Position numbers and translations under genes: made by a program. Of a stretch of 64,000 nt of DNA, positions 1 through 7,757 are shown in pieces (position 1 is the first letter of the stretch; every line of letters starts with the position of its first letter). This stretch comes from Actinomadura sp. J1-007 (GTDB lineage Bacteria > Actinomycetota > Actinomycetes > Streptosporangiales > Streptosporangiaceae). A model generated the notes under the pieces. The model was not told the DNA's origin. It ran no database searches and saw only the letters and a list, made by a program, of their open reading frames with translations. The stretch covers positions 1,426,001 through 1,490,000 of the forward strand of contig NZ_WING01000002.1 of assembly GCF_009793335.1 (NCBI RefSeq), given 5' to 3'.

Positions 1-138
1 GACAGCAGAGAGTAGTCACATGACCACGAGCGATTACACCAGGGTTCGAGAGCCGAAACCGTCACCGGACGGCAAGCCCGTTCTGGCGCACCCCCGCCCG
101 GCCCCGCCGCGTCCGCGCGAAGGCCGCGCACCGGCCCC

Positions 139-618
139 TCACCTGGTCACGACCAGGTCGTGGATCACCTTGATGCAGCCGTCGAGGCCGTCGCGGCAGC
201 ACAGCAGCGCGTACGGCAGCAGCCCGATGGCGTGATGCCTGGACGCCGAGCCGTTCGGTCCCGCCAGCGCCCGCTGCGCGGTCAGGAACAGGTCGTCGGG
301 CACGAGCGGCGTCCACCGCGGCTTCACCGACCAGTCGATGTCGTCCGGGTCGCCGTCCCTCCCCACGTACGCGGGGTTGCGCGCGATGTCCTGGATGACC
401 GAGGACGACCAGCGCGCCCCGCCCCGCGGCGCGGGCACCTCACGGCCCTCCAGCTCGCGGCGGATCCGCGCGACGGGCTGCCCCTGCGCGACCCGGCTGA
501 TGATCTCGCGGGCCACGCTCGCCTGGGGCTCGGCCGGAAGCTGTGTCACGTAGTCCCCCCGGGAGTCGTAGACACGGCGGTAGCCGTACGTCGGCCCCGG
601 CGGCTTCCTGGTCGGCAC
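139..618 (-). pseudogene. Serine recombinase remnant (recombinase domain only)
   Basis: The 159-residue product matches the central recombinase domain of large serine recombinases: a YGYRRVYD-type opening, VPAPRGGARW and the IARNPAYVG motif. The N-terminal catalytic resolvase domain with its active serine is absent, and the C-terminal zinc ribbon/coiled coil is replaced by a short unrelated tail. Translation probably starts at a GTG at 618 with GGAG upstream. An 8-bp perfect inverted repeat (ACCTGGTC/GACCAGGT, 141-158) overlaps the stop. It cannot recombine DNA by itself; I read it as a relic of an integrated element, though a retained small DNA-binding protein is possible. Confidence 0.6.
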
Positions 619-793
619 AATGAGCTCCGTTGTGGTCGGGTCCGGCTGCTCGGACGCGCGCCGCCGCCCGCGACGGCGCGCCCGCTCGTCCCGATCAATC
701 TATTGCGTACTGCAACGATTGCGGTCAAGCCAGAACCCGCCGGGCGTGGTGCCCGCATCCGGCAGCCGTCCCGGAGCCCCTCCGCCGCGCCGG

Positions 794-1128
794 TCAGACC
801 CGCACGAGGTCGTACGCGCCGCCCTTCACCTCACCGGCGAACGACCGCCACGCCTCCACCCCGAAGCACAGCACCGGCCCGCCCGGATCCTTGGAGTCCC
901 GAGCCGCCACCATCCGCCCCGCCCCGCCAACTCCACACAGCTACCCTCACTGGCCCCGCTGTGACTGCTCTTCTGCCAAGCTTCCGCGACCTCGACGCAA
1001 CTTCCCTCGTCCCCGCCGCTGTAGCTGCTCTTCTGCCAGATCTCCGCGACTTCGACGCAACTGCCTTCATTGCCGCCGCTACGGCTGCTCTTGCGCCAGA
1101 TGGCGTCTGGCAATTCTGGGATGCTCAT
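794..1128 (-). CDS. DUF397 protein with three tandem DUF397 motifs (apparent frameshift)
   Basis: DUF397 proteins are small actinomycete proteins encoded beside XRE/DUF5753 regulators and thought to act with them. This one carries three consecutive copies of the W(R/Q)KSSxSGxxEGSCVE(V/L)A motif in 20-residue steps (about residues 11-70); most family members have one. The usual C-terminus (RDSKDPGGP, then VLCFGVEAWRSF) is present but in another frame, reached near 915 if one base is missing, ending at 794. The start ATG overlaps the stop of the upstream DUF5753 gene by 4 bp, so the two are translationally coupled. Restoring one base gives 111 residues. Confidence 0.75.
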
Positions 1129-2015
1129 GACTCCGAGACTAGCCGTCGGATGACCTTAAGCGACCAAGGTTCGTCCAAGGCTCCAGACAGCATGTGTGCG
1201 AATATCTGTTCGTGGGTGGCAACTGCTTCTTCGTCTTCGACAAATGAAATCTGGCTGAAGTGGTCCAGCACTGTGATGGTCAATTGGCCAGGCGGGCGGA
1301 GCGTGAACACGTCGAACGGACCGGCGAGCCACAACCGGGCGCTAGCCTCGAACGGCAGGACATGGAGCGCGATGCTCCGCGCCTGGGCCATCTCGCTGAC
1401 CTGCTGGAGTTGTGCACGCATCACTCTCGGACCACCCACCTCATTGTGAAGCGCGGCCTGGCCTATCACCGCGTGGTACTGGGGTGCCACCTTCTTCGCC
1501 AGAGTCTCTTGACGGGCCATCCGGAAAGCCACCAACTCGTCGGCGTTTGTCTGGCTGCCAGGCAGTCCTCCCGCCACAAGTGCTCTTGTGTAGTCCTCGG
1601 TCTGGAGAAGTCCCGGGACGAGGTTGGGCTGGTAAGTGCGGATCGAAGCCGAGTCTCCCTCCAGGCTGGCGAGGTCCAGAGCGGCGGCGGAGATGCGGCC
1701 CTCGAAGGCGTGGGTCCAGTTCTTGCGGCGGCCTTGGGCGGCGAGGTGGAGGAGGGAGGAGCGGAGGACGCCCTCGGGGATGCCGTAGAAGTCGAGAAGG
1801 TCGGTGAGGTCGTCCACGCGGATGATCTGGAGGCCGTTCTCGACGGTGCTGAGCCAGCCCTGGGAGCGGCCGAAGCGGCGGGCGGCGGTCTCCAGGGTCA
1901 GCCGCCGCTCCTCGCGGGCTTGGCGGAGCGCGCCGCCGATGCGGCGGAAGCGGACGGAGGGCCGGGGGAGTGGGCCATGACCCCACGTTTTCACGCTTCG
2001 TGATCGGGCTGCCAC
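1125..2015 (-). CDS. XRE-family regulator with DUF5753
   Basis: Cytoplasmic DNA-binding protein of 296 residues. A helix-turn-helix lies at about residues 25-80 (LETAARRFGRSQGWLSTVEN), followed by a DUF5753 domain from about residue 110 with the typical YQPNLVPGLLQTEDYTRAL segment and the HVLPFEA stretch. This architecture is the partner of DUF397 proteins, one of which follows with a 4-bp overlap. In Streptomyces, relatives influence development and secondary metabolism (family knowledge); the target here is unknown. The first in-frame GTG is at 2015; a GTG at 1994 would shorten it by seven residues, and neither has a strong Shine-Dalgarno. Confidence 0.9.
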   Translation of the reverse strand: MAARSRSVKTWGHGPLPRPSVRFRRIGGALRQAREERRLTLETAARRFGRSQGWLSTVENGLQIIRVDDLTDLLDFYGIPEGVLRSSLLHLAAQGRRKNWTHAFEGRISAAALDLASLEGDSASIRTYQPNLVPGLLQTEDYTRALVAGGLPGSQTNADELVAFRMARQETLAKKVAPQYHAVIGQAALHNEVGGPRVMRAQLQQVSEMAQARSIALHVLPFEASARLWLAGPFDVFTLRPPGQLTITVLDHFSQISFVEDEEAVATHEQIFAHMLSGALDEPWSLKVIRRLVSES

Positions 2016-2148
2016 GGATCTGAAGCTTCAGGATGGTGACGGTTCGCGCGCGCGATCCTTGCGGGAACGCCCGAAGGGGCATCGGGGACCGCATCCGGCG
2101 ACGAACGTGTGTTCCGACATCGAAAACGGACGCGGAACGGCTCACCTC

Positions 2149-2544
2149 ATGGCGAACGAATTCAGCGTGCTCGGCACGATCACGCTTCCGGGGATGGGGA
2201 AGTCAGCAGGGTATCTGCGCGTGTTCGCGCGGGACATCCTGGGCGCCGACCATCCCCGGCTGGACGACATCGGGCTCTGCCTCACGGAGAAGTTCACGAA
2301 CGCGACGCTGCACACGGCGTCGGGAAAGGGCGGCTGGGTGACGGTCACGGTGCGGACGGGGCGCGGGGTCGTGCGGACGGAGGTGACCGACGACGGGGCG
2401 GACGGCCGCCGCCCGTGCACGCGGCCCGGGAACGGGTTCAGCGAGCACGGGCGGGGCCTCATGCTGATCGACGCGCTGGCGGAACGCTGGGGGTACGACG
2501 AGGCGGGTCCGCGCACGACCGTGTGGGCCGAGTTCGAGCGTTGA
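2149..2544 (+). CDS. RsbW-like anti-sigma/serine kinase ATPase domain protein
   Basis: A 131-residue single-domain HATPase_c_2 protein. The N-box asparagine is in LTEKFTNATLH, the G1-type loop in EVTDDGADG and the G2 loop in SEHGRGLMLIDALAERWG. Such proteins bind ATP and in actinomycetes are anti-sigma factors, or switch partners often encoded near DUF397/DUF5753 pairs, as here, where the pair diverges from it. The ATG at 2149 is chosen because homology begins at MANEF; the frame stays open upstream to 2059. No cognate sigma factor or anti-anti-sigma gene is in the window. Confidence 0.85.
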   Translation: MANEFSVLGTITLPGMGKSAGYLRVFARDILGADHPRLDDIGLCLTEKFTNATLHTASGKGGWVTVTVRTGRGVVRTEVTDDGADGRRPCTRPGNGFSEHGRGLMLIDALAERWGYDEAGPRTTVWAEFER

Positions 2545-2572
2545 GCGTGGTCCGGTTCCGCCGGACGGTCCG

Positions 2573-3277
2573 TTAATCCTCGTCGGGGGCGGCGGACCGC
2601 TTGGCGACCTCGGCCTTGACCGACTCGTGCAGCTCGTCCGAGGTGAAGCCGAGGTCGCGCAGGATCTGCGCGGCCGTGCTCTGCTCGACGCGGATCAGGC
2701 CGAGGAGGGTGTGCTCGGTGCCGACCCAGTCGTGGCCGAGGTCGGCCGCCGCGCGGATCGCCTGCTCGATGGCCTCCTTGCCCTCCGGCCGGAACGCGAT
2801 GTGGCCGCGCAGCGCCTTAGGCCCGGACGGCGGCATCGCCTCCTCGATCGCGTCGCGGACGCGCTGCTCGGACCCGGACTTGGCGATCAGCACCTCGTAC
2901 GCCAGGCCCTGCGGTTCGCCGAGCAGGCCGAGCAGGATGTGCTCGGTGCCGATGGAGTCGTGCTTGTGGGTTCGGGCGGCCTCCTGGGCGAGCACGATGC
3001 TGTGCCGGTTGCGGTCGGTGTAGCGCTCGAACGGGTTGGACGCGTGGCGCTGCTGGGCGGCCTGCTTGGACACCCCGATGGCCTCGCCGATCTCGCTCCA
3101 CGACTTGCCGGCCTGCTTGGCCTTGCCGACGTAGTGGCCGACGAGCTGGTCGCCGAGGTCGGCCAGGGTGTGGGCGCGCAGTTGCGCCTCGGTGATGCGG
3201 GCGAGGGGGTCGGCGTCGGGGAGTTCCTCGTCCAGACGGGCGATCAGGTCCGCGAGGCCGACGTTGAGTGGGCTCAT
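2573..3277 (-). CDS. HTH plus double Clp N-terminal domain protein
   Basis: A 234-residue cytoplasmic protein. Residues about 55-80 form a helix-turn-helix (GKSWSEIGEAIGVSKQAAQQ); residues 82-145 and 160-225 are two Clp-N repeats, each with the TEHxLLGL signature (GTEHILLGLLG and GTEHTLLGLIR). It has no AAA+ ATPase module, so it is not a ClpC chaperone. In ClpC the Clp-N repeats bind adaptors and damaged proteins; joined to an HTH they suggest a stress-responsive regulator (inference). The start lies only 2 bp from the first of two palindromes that could be its own operator. Confidence 0.85.
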   Translation of the reverse strand: MSPLNVGLADLIARLDEELPDADPLARITEAQLRAHTLADLGDQLVGHYVGKAKQAGKSWSEIGEAIGVSKQAAQQRHASNPFERYTDRNRHSIVLAQEAARTHKHDSIGTEHILLGLLGEPQGLAYEVLIAKSGSEQRVRDAIEEAMPPSGPKALRGHIAFRPEGKEAIEQAIRAAADLGHDWVGTEHTLLGLIRVEQSTAAQILRDLGFTSDELHESVKAEVAKRSAAPDED

Positions 3278-3278
3278 G

Positions 3279-3325
3279 CGTCAACCGTAGCTTGACGATT
3301 GGGAGTCGTCAACCTGTGGTTGACG
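3279..3325. promoter_or_regulatory. Twin palindromic operator upstream of the Clp-N/HTH gene
   Basis: Two inverted repeats 28 bp apart lie directly upstream of the Clp-N/HTH start. The right one (3307-3325) is a perfect CGTCAACC-TGT-GGTTGACG. The left one (3279-3297) is CGTCAACC-GTA-GCTTGACG, with one mismatched pair. The spacing places them close to the same helix face. Autoregulation by the adjacent HTH protein is the simplest reading. Confidence 0.55.
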
Positions 3326-3355
3326 CGCGTTGGAGGCGTGCCGTACGCCCGGCGG

Positions 3356-4132
3356 TCACGGGCGCGTGGCCGCGGTCACGAACATCGGGAGGGCGAGGAA
3401 CAGGCGGTCGCGTTCGGCTCGTTCCCGCTGCTCGGAGATCCAGGTTTCGGCCTGCGCGTCGGTGATCGCCCCGTTCGTGCGCGCTTTGCCGGCGAGGTCG
3501 GCCAGCACGGGGACCGTCGTCGCGCCGGTGAGGACCCAGGTGTGGACCTCGACGGTGACGTCGGTGAAGCCCGCGTCGAGGAGGAGGTTGCGGGAGCTGC
3601 GGACGACGCGGGGAGTGGCGACCAGGTCGGCGCGGGCGTGCACGATGGCGCGGGTGAGCGCGGGGTCGTCGGAGTCGATGACGAAGGTGTCCCAGTCCTG
3701 CCCGATCAGCACGACGCGCCCGCCGGGGGCGAGCACGCGCCGCGCCTCACCGACCGCGCGGGCCGGGTCGTCCAGGACGTGGAACACCTTCTCGGCCCGG
3801 TAGCCGTTCAGCGCGCCGTCCGCGAACGGCAGTCCGTAGGCGTCCGCCAGGCGGAAGTCGGCGGCGGGCCAGCGCTCGCCGGCGATGGCGATCATCCGTT
3901 CGTCGGGGTCGACGCCGGTCGCGCGTGCGCCTCGTCCGGCCATCTCCGCCGCCGCGCGGCCCGCTCCGCATCCGACGTCGGCCACCGCCGCGTCCGGCGC
4001 GAGGCCGAGCAGTTCGTAGGAGCGCTCACGGAGTTCGACCGCGCCGGGCATGGCGTCGCCGATGTCGAGCAGGGCGATGAGCGCGTCGGTTTGTTCGCTG
4101 GTACGGCCTGCCGCCGTCCGGGTCTCGTTCAT
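3356..4132 (-). CDS. Class I SAM-dependent methyltransferase
   Basis: A 258-residue soluble protein with a Rossmann-type methyltransferase fold. Motif I is VADVGCGAGRAA (about 50-61), followed by the acidic GVDPDERMI at the end of strand 2 and RVLAPGGRVVLIGQD as the post-motif. It resembles the UbiE/COQ5-like Methyltransf_11 group; the substrate cannot be read from sequence. It is monocistronic, with a perfect palindrome just upstream at 4150-4165. Confidence 0.85.
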   Translation of the reverse strand: MNETRTAAGRTSEQTDALIALLDIGDAMPGAVELRERSYELLGLAPDAAVADVGCGAGRAAAEMAGRGARATGVDPDERMIAIAGERWPAADFRLADAYGLPFADGALNGYRAEKVFHVLDDPARAVGEARRVLAPGGRVVLIGQDWDTFVIDSDDPALTRAIVHARADLVATPRVVRSSRNLLLDAGFTDVTVEVHTWVLTGATTVPVLADLAGKARTNGAITDAQAETWISEQRERAERDRLFLALPMFVTAATRP

Positions 4133-4149
4133 GCCGGAGATCCTGGGGC

Positions 4150-4165
4150 TTCAAGCGTGCTTGAA
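4150..4165. promoter_or_regulatory. Palindromic operator upstream of the methyltransferase
   Basis: A perfect inverted repeat TTCAAGC-GT-GCTTGAA begins 17 bp upstream of the methyltransferase start (gene on the minus strand). Such symmetric sites usually bind dimeric TetR or MarR repressors. No obvious cognate repressor lies next to it. Confidence 0.45.
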
Positions 4166-4177
4166 GTCAAGCCGTGT

Positions 4178-4211
4178 CCGGCCGGCGCGGGGCCCGTCCC
4201 GCGCCGGCCGG
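4178..4211 (-). terminator. Intrinsic terminator of the hpa operon
   Basis: A perfect 14-bp stem CCGGCCGGCGCGGG/CCCGCGCCGGCCGG with a 6-nt loop lies 8 bp beyond the stop of hpaD (minus strand). There is no T-tract, as is common for actinomycete terminators. Confidence 0.65.
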
Positions 4212-4219
4212 GCGCGCGG

Positions 4220-5221
4220 TCAGCCGAGGCCGTCCGCGCCGACCTGCGCGGCGGACTCGTCGATCTTGGCCTCCGCGACCGGCTGCGGCTCGCCGTCCAG
4301 GTCGAGGACCGGGGCGGCCTCCTTGTACCAGGACTCGATGACGGCGTTGCCCCAGAAGTCGCGGCGGCGGTCGTCGTGGACGTTCCACCGGTACGTCTCG
4401 TGGTCGGGGTCGCCGGTGTAGTAGTCGGAGGTGTAGATCTCCACGCGGTGGCCGTCGGGGTCGCGCAGGTAGACGTAGAACGCGTTGGACACGCCGTGGC
4501 GGCCCGGCCCGCGCTCGATGTGGTGCTCCTTGCGGAGCGAGCCGAACACGTCGGCGATGTGCAGCACCTGGTGCGACTCGTGGGTGGCCATGCCGATGTG
4601 GTGCAGGCGCGGCCCGGCCCCGCCGGTGAACGCCACGTCGTGCACGGTCTGCTTGCGGTACATCCACGCCGCGTACAGCTCGTGCTCGTCGCCCTCGATG
4701 GTCTCCGAGCAGCCGAAGCCGAGGGAGCGGTAGTGCTCGTAGGCGGCGGGGATGTCGGGGGTGCAGATGTTGAAGTGGTCGAGGCGGGCGATGCGGGCGC
4801 CGCGGTGCAGGTCGTACCGCTGGATGAGGCGCTCGCCCCGGGCGATGCCGTGGAAGAACTCGACGGTGAAGCCGAGCGGGTCCACCACGCGGACCGCGTC
4901 GCCGACGCCGGCCGCGCCGGACCCGGCGGGGACGCGGCGGACCGGGCGGCCGAGGGCGGTGAAGAACCCGGCCGCCCGCTCCACGTCCTCGGGCGTCCGG
5001 ACGCGGTAGGCGAGGTGGTCGAGCGCGGCGACGGGCCCCTCGCGCAGGACGAGCGAGTGGTGGGTCAGCTCGTCGGTGCCGCGCAGGTACAGGGCCGCGC
5101 CGTCCTCGTGCTGGACGTGCAGGCCGAGCATCTCGACCCAGAACCACCGGGCGGCGGCGAGGTCGGTGACGGCGAGCTGGGCGTAGGCGGAGCGGATCAC
5201 GTCGGGGGGAGTGTGCTGCAC
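4220..5221 (-). CDS. hpaD: 3,4-dihydroxyphenylacetate 2,3-dioxygenase (extradiol, VOC fold)
   Basis: An extradiol dioxygenase of 333 residues that opens the homoprotocatechuate ring to 5-carboxymethyl-2-hydroxymuconate semialdehyde. Two VOC modules are visible; the C-terminal one carries the metal ligands in LDHFNICTPD (His), LHHIGMATHE (His) and DGHRVEIYTSDYY (Glu). The C-terminus resembles the Fe/Mn enzymes of Brevibacterium and Arthrobacter. I chose the GTG at 5221 because GAGGAGCACCC lies just upstream and homology starts with VIRSAYAQL; the frame is open 21 codons further. It is last in a four-gene operon, 16 bp after hpaE. A related catechol as natural substrate cannot be excluded. Confidence 0.85.
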   Translation of the reverse strand: MQHTPPDVIRSAYAQLAVTDLAAARWFWVEMLGLHVQHEDGAALYLRGTDELTHHSLVLREGPVAALDHLAYRVRTPEDVERAAGFFTALGRPVRRVPAGSGAAGVGDAVRVVDPLGFTVEFFHGIARGERLIQRYDLHRGARIARLDHFNICTPDIPAAYEHYRSLGFGCSETIEGDEHELYAAWMYRKQTVHDVAFTGGAGPRLHHIGMATHESHQVLHIADVFGSLRKEHHIERGPGRHGVSNAFYVYLRDPDGHRVEIYTSDYYTGDPDHETYRWNVHDDRRRDFWGNAVIESWYKEAAPVLDLDGEPQPVAEAKIDESAAQVGADGLG

Positions 5222-5237
5222 GGGTGCTCCTCGGTCT

Positions 5238-6736
5238 TCAGGACACGCCGAAACGGGGGGTGTCCACCTCGCTGAGCATGACATGGACGATCTTCGACTC
5301 GGTGAAGAAGTCGATGCTGTGGGCGCCGCCCTCGCGGCCGAGGCCGGAGTCCTTGACGCCGCCGAACGGGGTGCGCAGGTCGCGGACGTTGTGCGAGTTG
5401 ACCCAGACCATGCCCGACTCGACGGCGTGCGCGACGCGGTGGCCGCGGCGCAGGTCGCCGGTCCAGACGTAGGCGGCCAGGCCGTAGCGGGTGGAGTTGG
5501 CCAGCTCGACCGCCTCGGCCTCGTCGTCGAACGGGGCGACGGCGACGACCGGCCCGAAGATCTCCTCCTGGAAGATGCGGGCGTCGCGGGGGACGTCGGC
5601 GAACACGGTCGGCTGGAGGTAGTTGCCCTCCGGCAGGTGGGACGGGCGCCCGCCGCCCGCCACGAGCTTCGCCTCGCCCCGCCCGGTCTCCACGTAGTCC
5701 ATGACGCGCGCGTAGTGCTCGGGGTGCACGAGCGCGCCGACCTCCGTGGACGGGTCGCCGGGCGCCCCGACGCGGACGCGTTCGGCCCGTTCGGCGAGGC
5801 GGCGGGTGAAGTCGTCGTAGACGGACCGTTCGACCAGGACGCGCGACCCGGCGGTGCAGCGCTCGCCGTTGAGCGAGAACACGCCGAACAGCACGGAGTC
5901 GAGCGCGGCGTCGAGGTCGGCGTCGGCGAACACGACGACCGGCGACTTGCCGCCCAGCTCCATCGACAGCGTCTTCAGGTGCTCGGCGGAGCTGCGCACG
6001 ATGTGCCGCCCGGTGGTGGTCGAGCCGGTGAACGAGATGAGCGGCACGTCCGGGTGGTCCACGAGCGCCTGGCCCGCCTCCGCGCCGATGCCGTGCACGA
6101 TGTTGACCACGCCGTCCGGGACCCCGGCGGCCGACAGGATCTCCGGCCACAGGTTCGCCGACAGCGGCGTCCACTCCGCGGGCTTCAGGACGACCGGGCA
6201 TCCGGCGGCGAGCGCGGGCGCGAGCTTCCAGCTCTCCAGCATGAACGGCGTGTTCCAGGGCGTGATCAGCCCGGCGACGCCGGTCGGGGACCGCACGACG
6301 TAGTTGAGCTGCCGGTCCCCGACCCGGTACGCCTCCTCGCCGAGCGCCACGATCACGTCGGCGAAGTAGCGGAAGTTCTCCGCGGCGCGGCGGGCCTGCC
6401 CGCGCGCCTGCGCGATGGGCAGCCCGAGTCGAACGACTCGAACCCGGCGAGGCGGTCCTCGCGCTCCTCCACCGCGTCGGCGACCCGGTAGAGGAGATTG
6501 GCACGTTCCCGGTCGCCCATCGCGGCCCACGCGGGGAACGCGTCGCGGGCGGCGGCGACGGCCAGGTCCACGTCGGCGGCGCCTCCGGCGGCGGCGGACG
6601 CGTACGGGGAGTTGGAGACCGGGTCGGCGACGTCGAAGACCGCGCCGTCCGCGCTGTCGCGGAACGCGCCGCCGATCCAGTGCCGGATGCGGTCGGGCAG
6701 CCCGTCGGGACGCGCGGGGACAGGGTGGAGGGGCAT
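5238..6736 (-). CDS. hpaE: 5-carboxymethyl-2-hydroxymuconate semialdehyde dehydrogenase (apparent frameshift)
   Basis: An aldehyde dehydrogenase that oxidises the HpaD product with NAD. The N-terminal part (from ATG 6736, IRHWIGGAFRDS) and the main part (PTGVAGLITPWNTPF, SFTGSTTTGR, MELGGKSP with the general-base Glu, NGERCTAGSR with the nucleophilic Cys, EEIFGPVVAV) are in different frames. They join near 6421, where one base seems to be missing in GGGC/TGCCC; restoring it gives 499 residues, the normal length. All catalytic motifs are intact, so I read a single gene, not a pseudogene. It lies between the DapA-like gene and hpaD. Confidence 0.82.
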
Positions 6737-6771
6737 GGAGGCTCTCTTCCGGTTCGGTGGCGGGGCGGGGA

Positions 6772-7692
6772 CTAGATCCGGGCGGTGAGGTCGCCGCCCT
6801 CGGCGAGCAGCGCGCGGATCCGGGCGCGGCCCTCCTCGGTCGGCGCGGACAGCGGCGGGCGGACGTGCCCGGAGGCGATCCGGCCCTGCCGTTCCAGCAC
6901 CCACTTCGCGGGCGCCGGGTTGGTCTCGACGAACAGCGCGTCCACCAGCGGGTGCAGCCGGTAGTGCAGGTCGCGGGCGGCCTCGTGGTCGCCGGCCGTC
7001 CACAGCTCGTACATGCGGGCGACGGCGCGGGGCGCGAGGTTCGCGACGGCGCTGACGAACCCGGCGCCGCCGAGCGCGAGCAGCGGCAGGCACAGCAGCT
7101 CGATGCCCGACCACACCATCAGCTCCGGCCCGCAGGCCCGCAGGACGCGGGAGAAGTGCTCGAAGTCCCTCGTGGTCTCCTTGATCCCGACGACGTTGTC
7201 GAAGCCGGTGAACAGCCGCCGGACGGTCTCGGGGGCGATGTCCACGGCGGTGCGGGACGGCACGTTGTAGATCACGATCGGCAGGTCGGGGAACTCGCGG
7301 GCCACCGTCGCGTACCACTCGTACAGGCCCTCCTGGGTGGGGCGGGCGTAGTACGGGGTGATGACCAGGGCCGCGTCGGCGCCGAGGTCGCGGGCGGCGG
7401 CGGTCAGCTCCAGCGTCTCCTCCAGCTTCGCCGAGCCGGTGCCCGGCAGGAACGGGACCCGGTCGGCGATCTCGTCCGCGGCCGTGCGCATCGCCGCGAT
7501 CCGTTCGGCGGCGGTCTGCGCGCTCGGCTCGCCGGTCGAGCCGCCGAGCGACACGCCGTGCGAGCCGGAGTCGAGCTGCCAGCGGACCAGGGCGCGCAGC
7601 CCGTCGTGGTCGACGGCGCCCTCGGCGGTGAACGGGGTGACGACCGGGGCGATCGAGCCCCGGACGGCGGACGGGTCGGTGCGGTACTTCAT
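6772..7692 (-). CDS. DapA/NAL-family aldolase of the hpa operon
   Basis: A class I aldolase of the dihydrodipicolinate synthase/N-acetylneuraminate lyase family, 306 residues. GGSTGEPSAQ is the substrate-carboxylate loop, VIYNVPSRTAVD holds the catalytic Tyr, and VGIKETTRD the Schiff-base Lys. Because it sits inside the hpa operon rather than with lysine genes, it probably cleaves a pathway intermediate, perhaps in place of the class II aldolase HpaI (inference). Housekeeping DapA activity is unlikely but not excluded. Confidence 0.8.
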   Translation of the reverse strand: MKYRTDPSAVRGSIAPVVTPFTAEGAVDHDGLRALVRWQLDSGSHGVSLGGSTGEPSAQTAAERIAAMRTAADEIADRVPFLPGTGSAKLEETLELTAAARDLGADAALVITPYYARPTQEGLYEWYATVAREFPDLPIVIYNVPSRTAVDIAPETVRRLFTGFDNVVGIKETTRDFEHFSRVLRACGPELMVWSGIELLCLPLLALGGAGFVSAVANLAPRAVARMYELWTAGDHEAARDLHYRLHPLVDALFVETNPAPAKWVLERQGRIASGHVRPPLSAPTEEGRARIRALLAEGGDLTARI

Positions 7693-7757
7693 GCGGCGGC
7701 TCCTCGGAGTCGGGCGGGTCGGCGCGGTCGCGCGCGGGCGCGGGCGGGGGCGTGGGT

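Noticed and set aside
1..138. Possible small protein on the plus strand (ATG at 20)
   Set aside because: Pro-rich, no ribosome binding site, no family resemblance; it overlaps the recombinase remnant antisense.
3299..5275. A 658-codon plus-strand open frame
   Set aside because: It is the antisense of the methyltransferase and hpaD genes, and its composition (V/G/R/D-rich) is that of a frame shadow.
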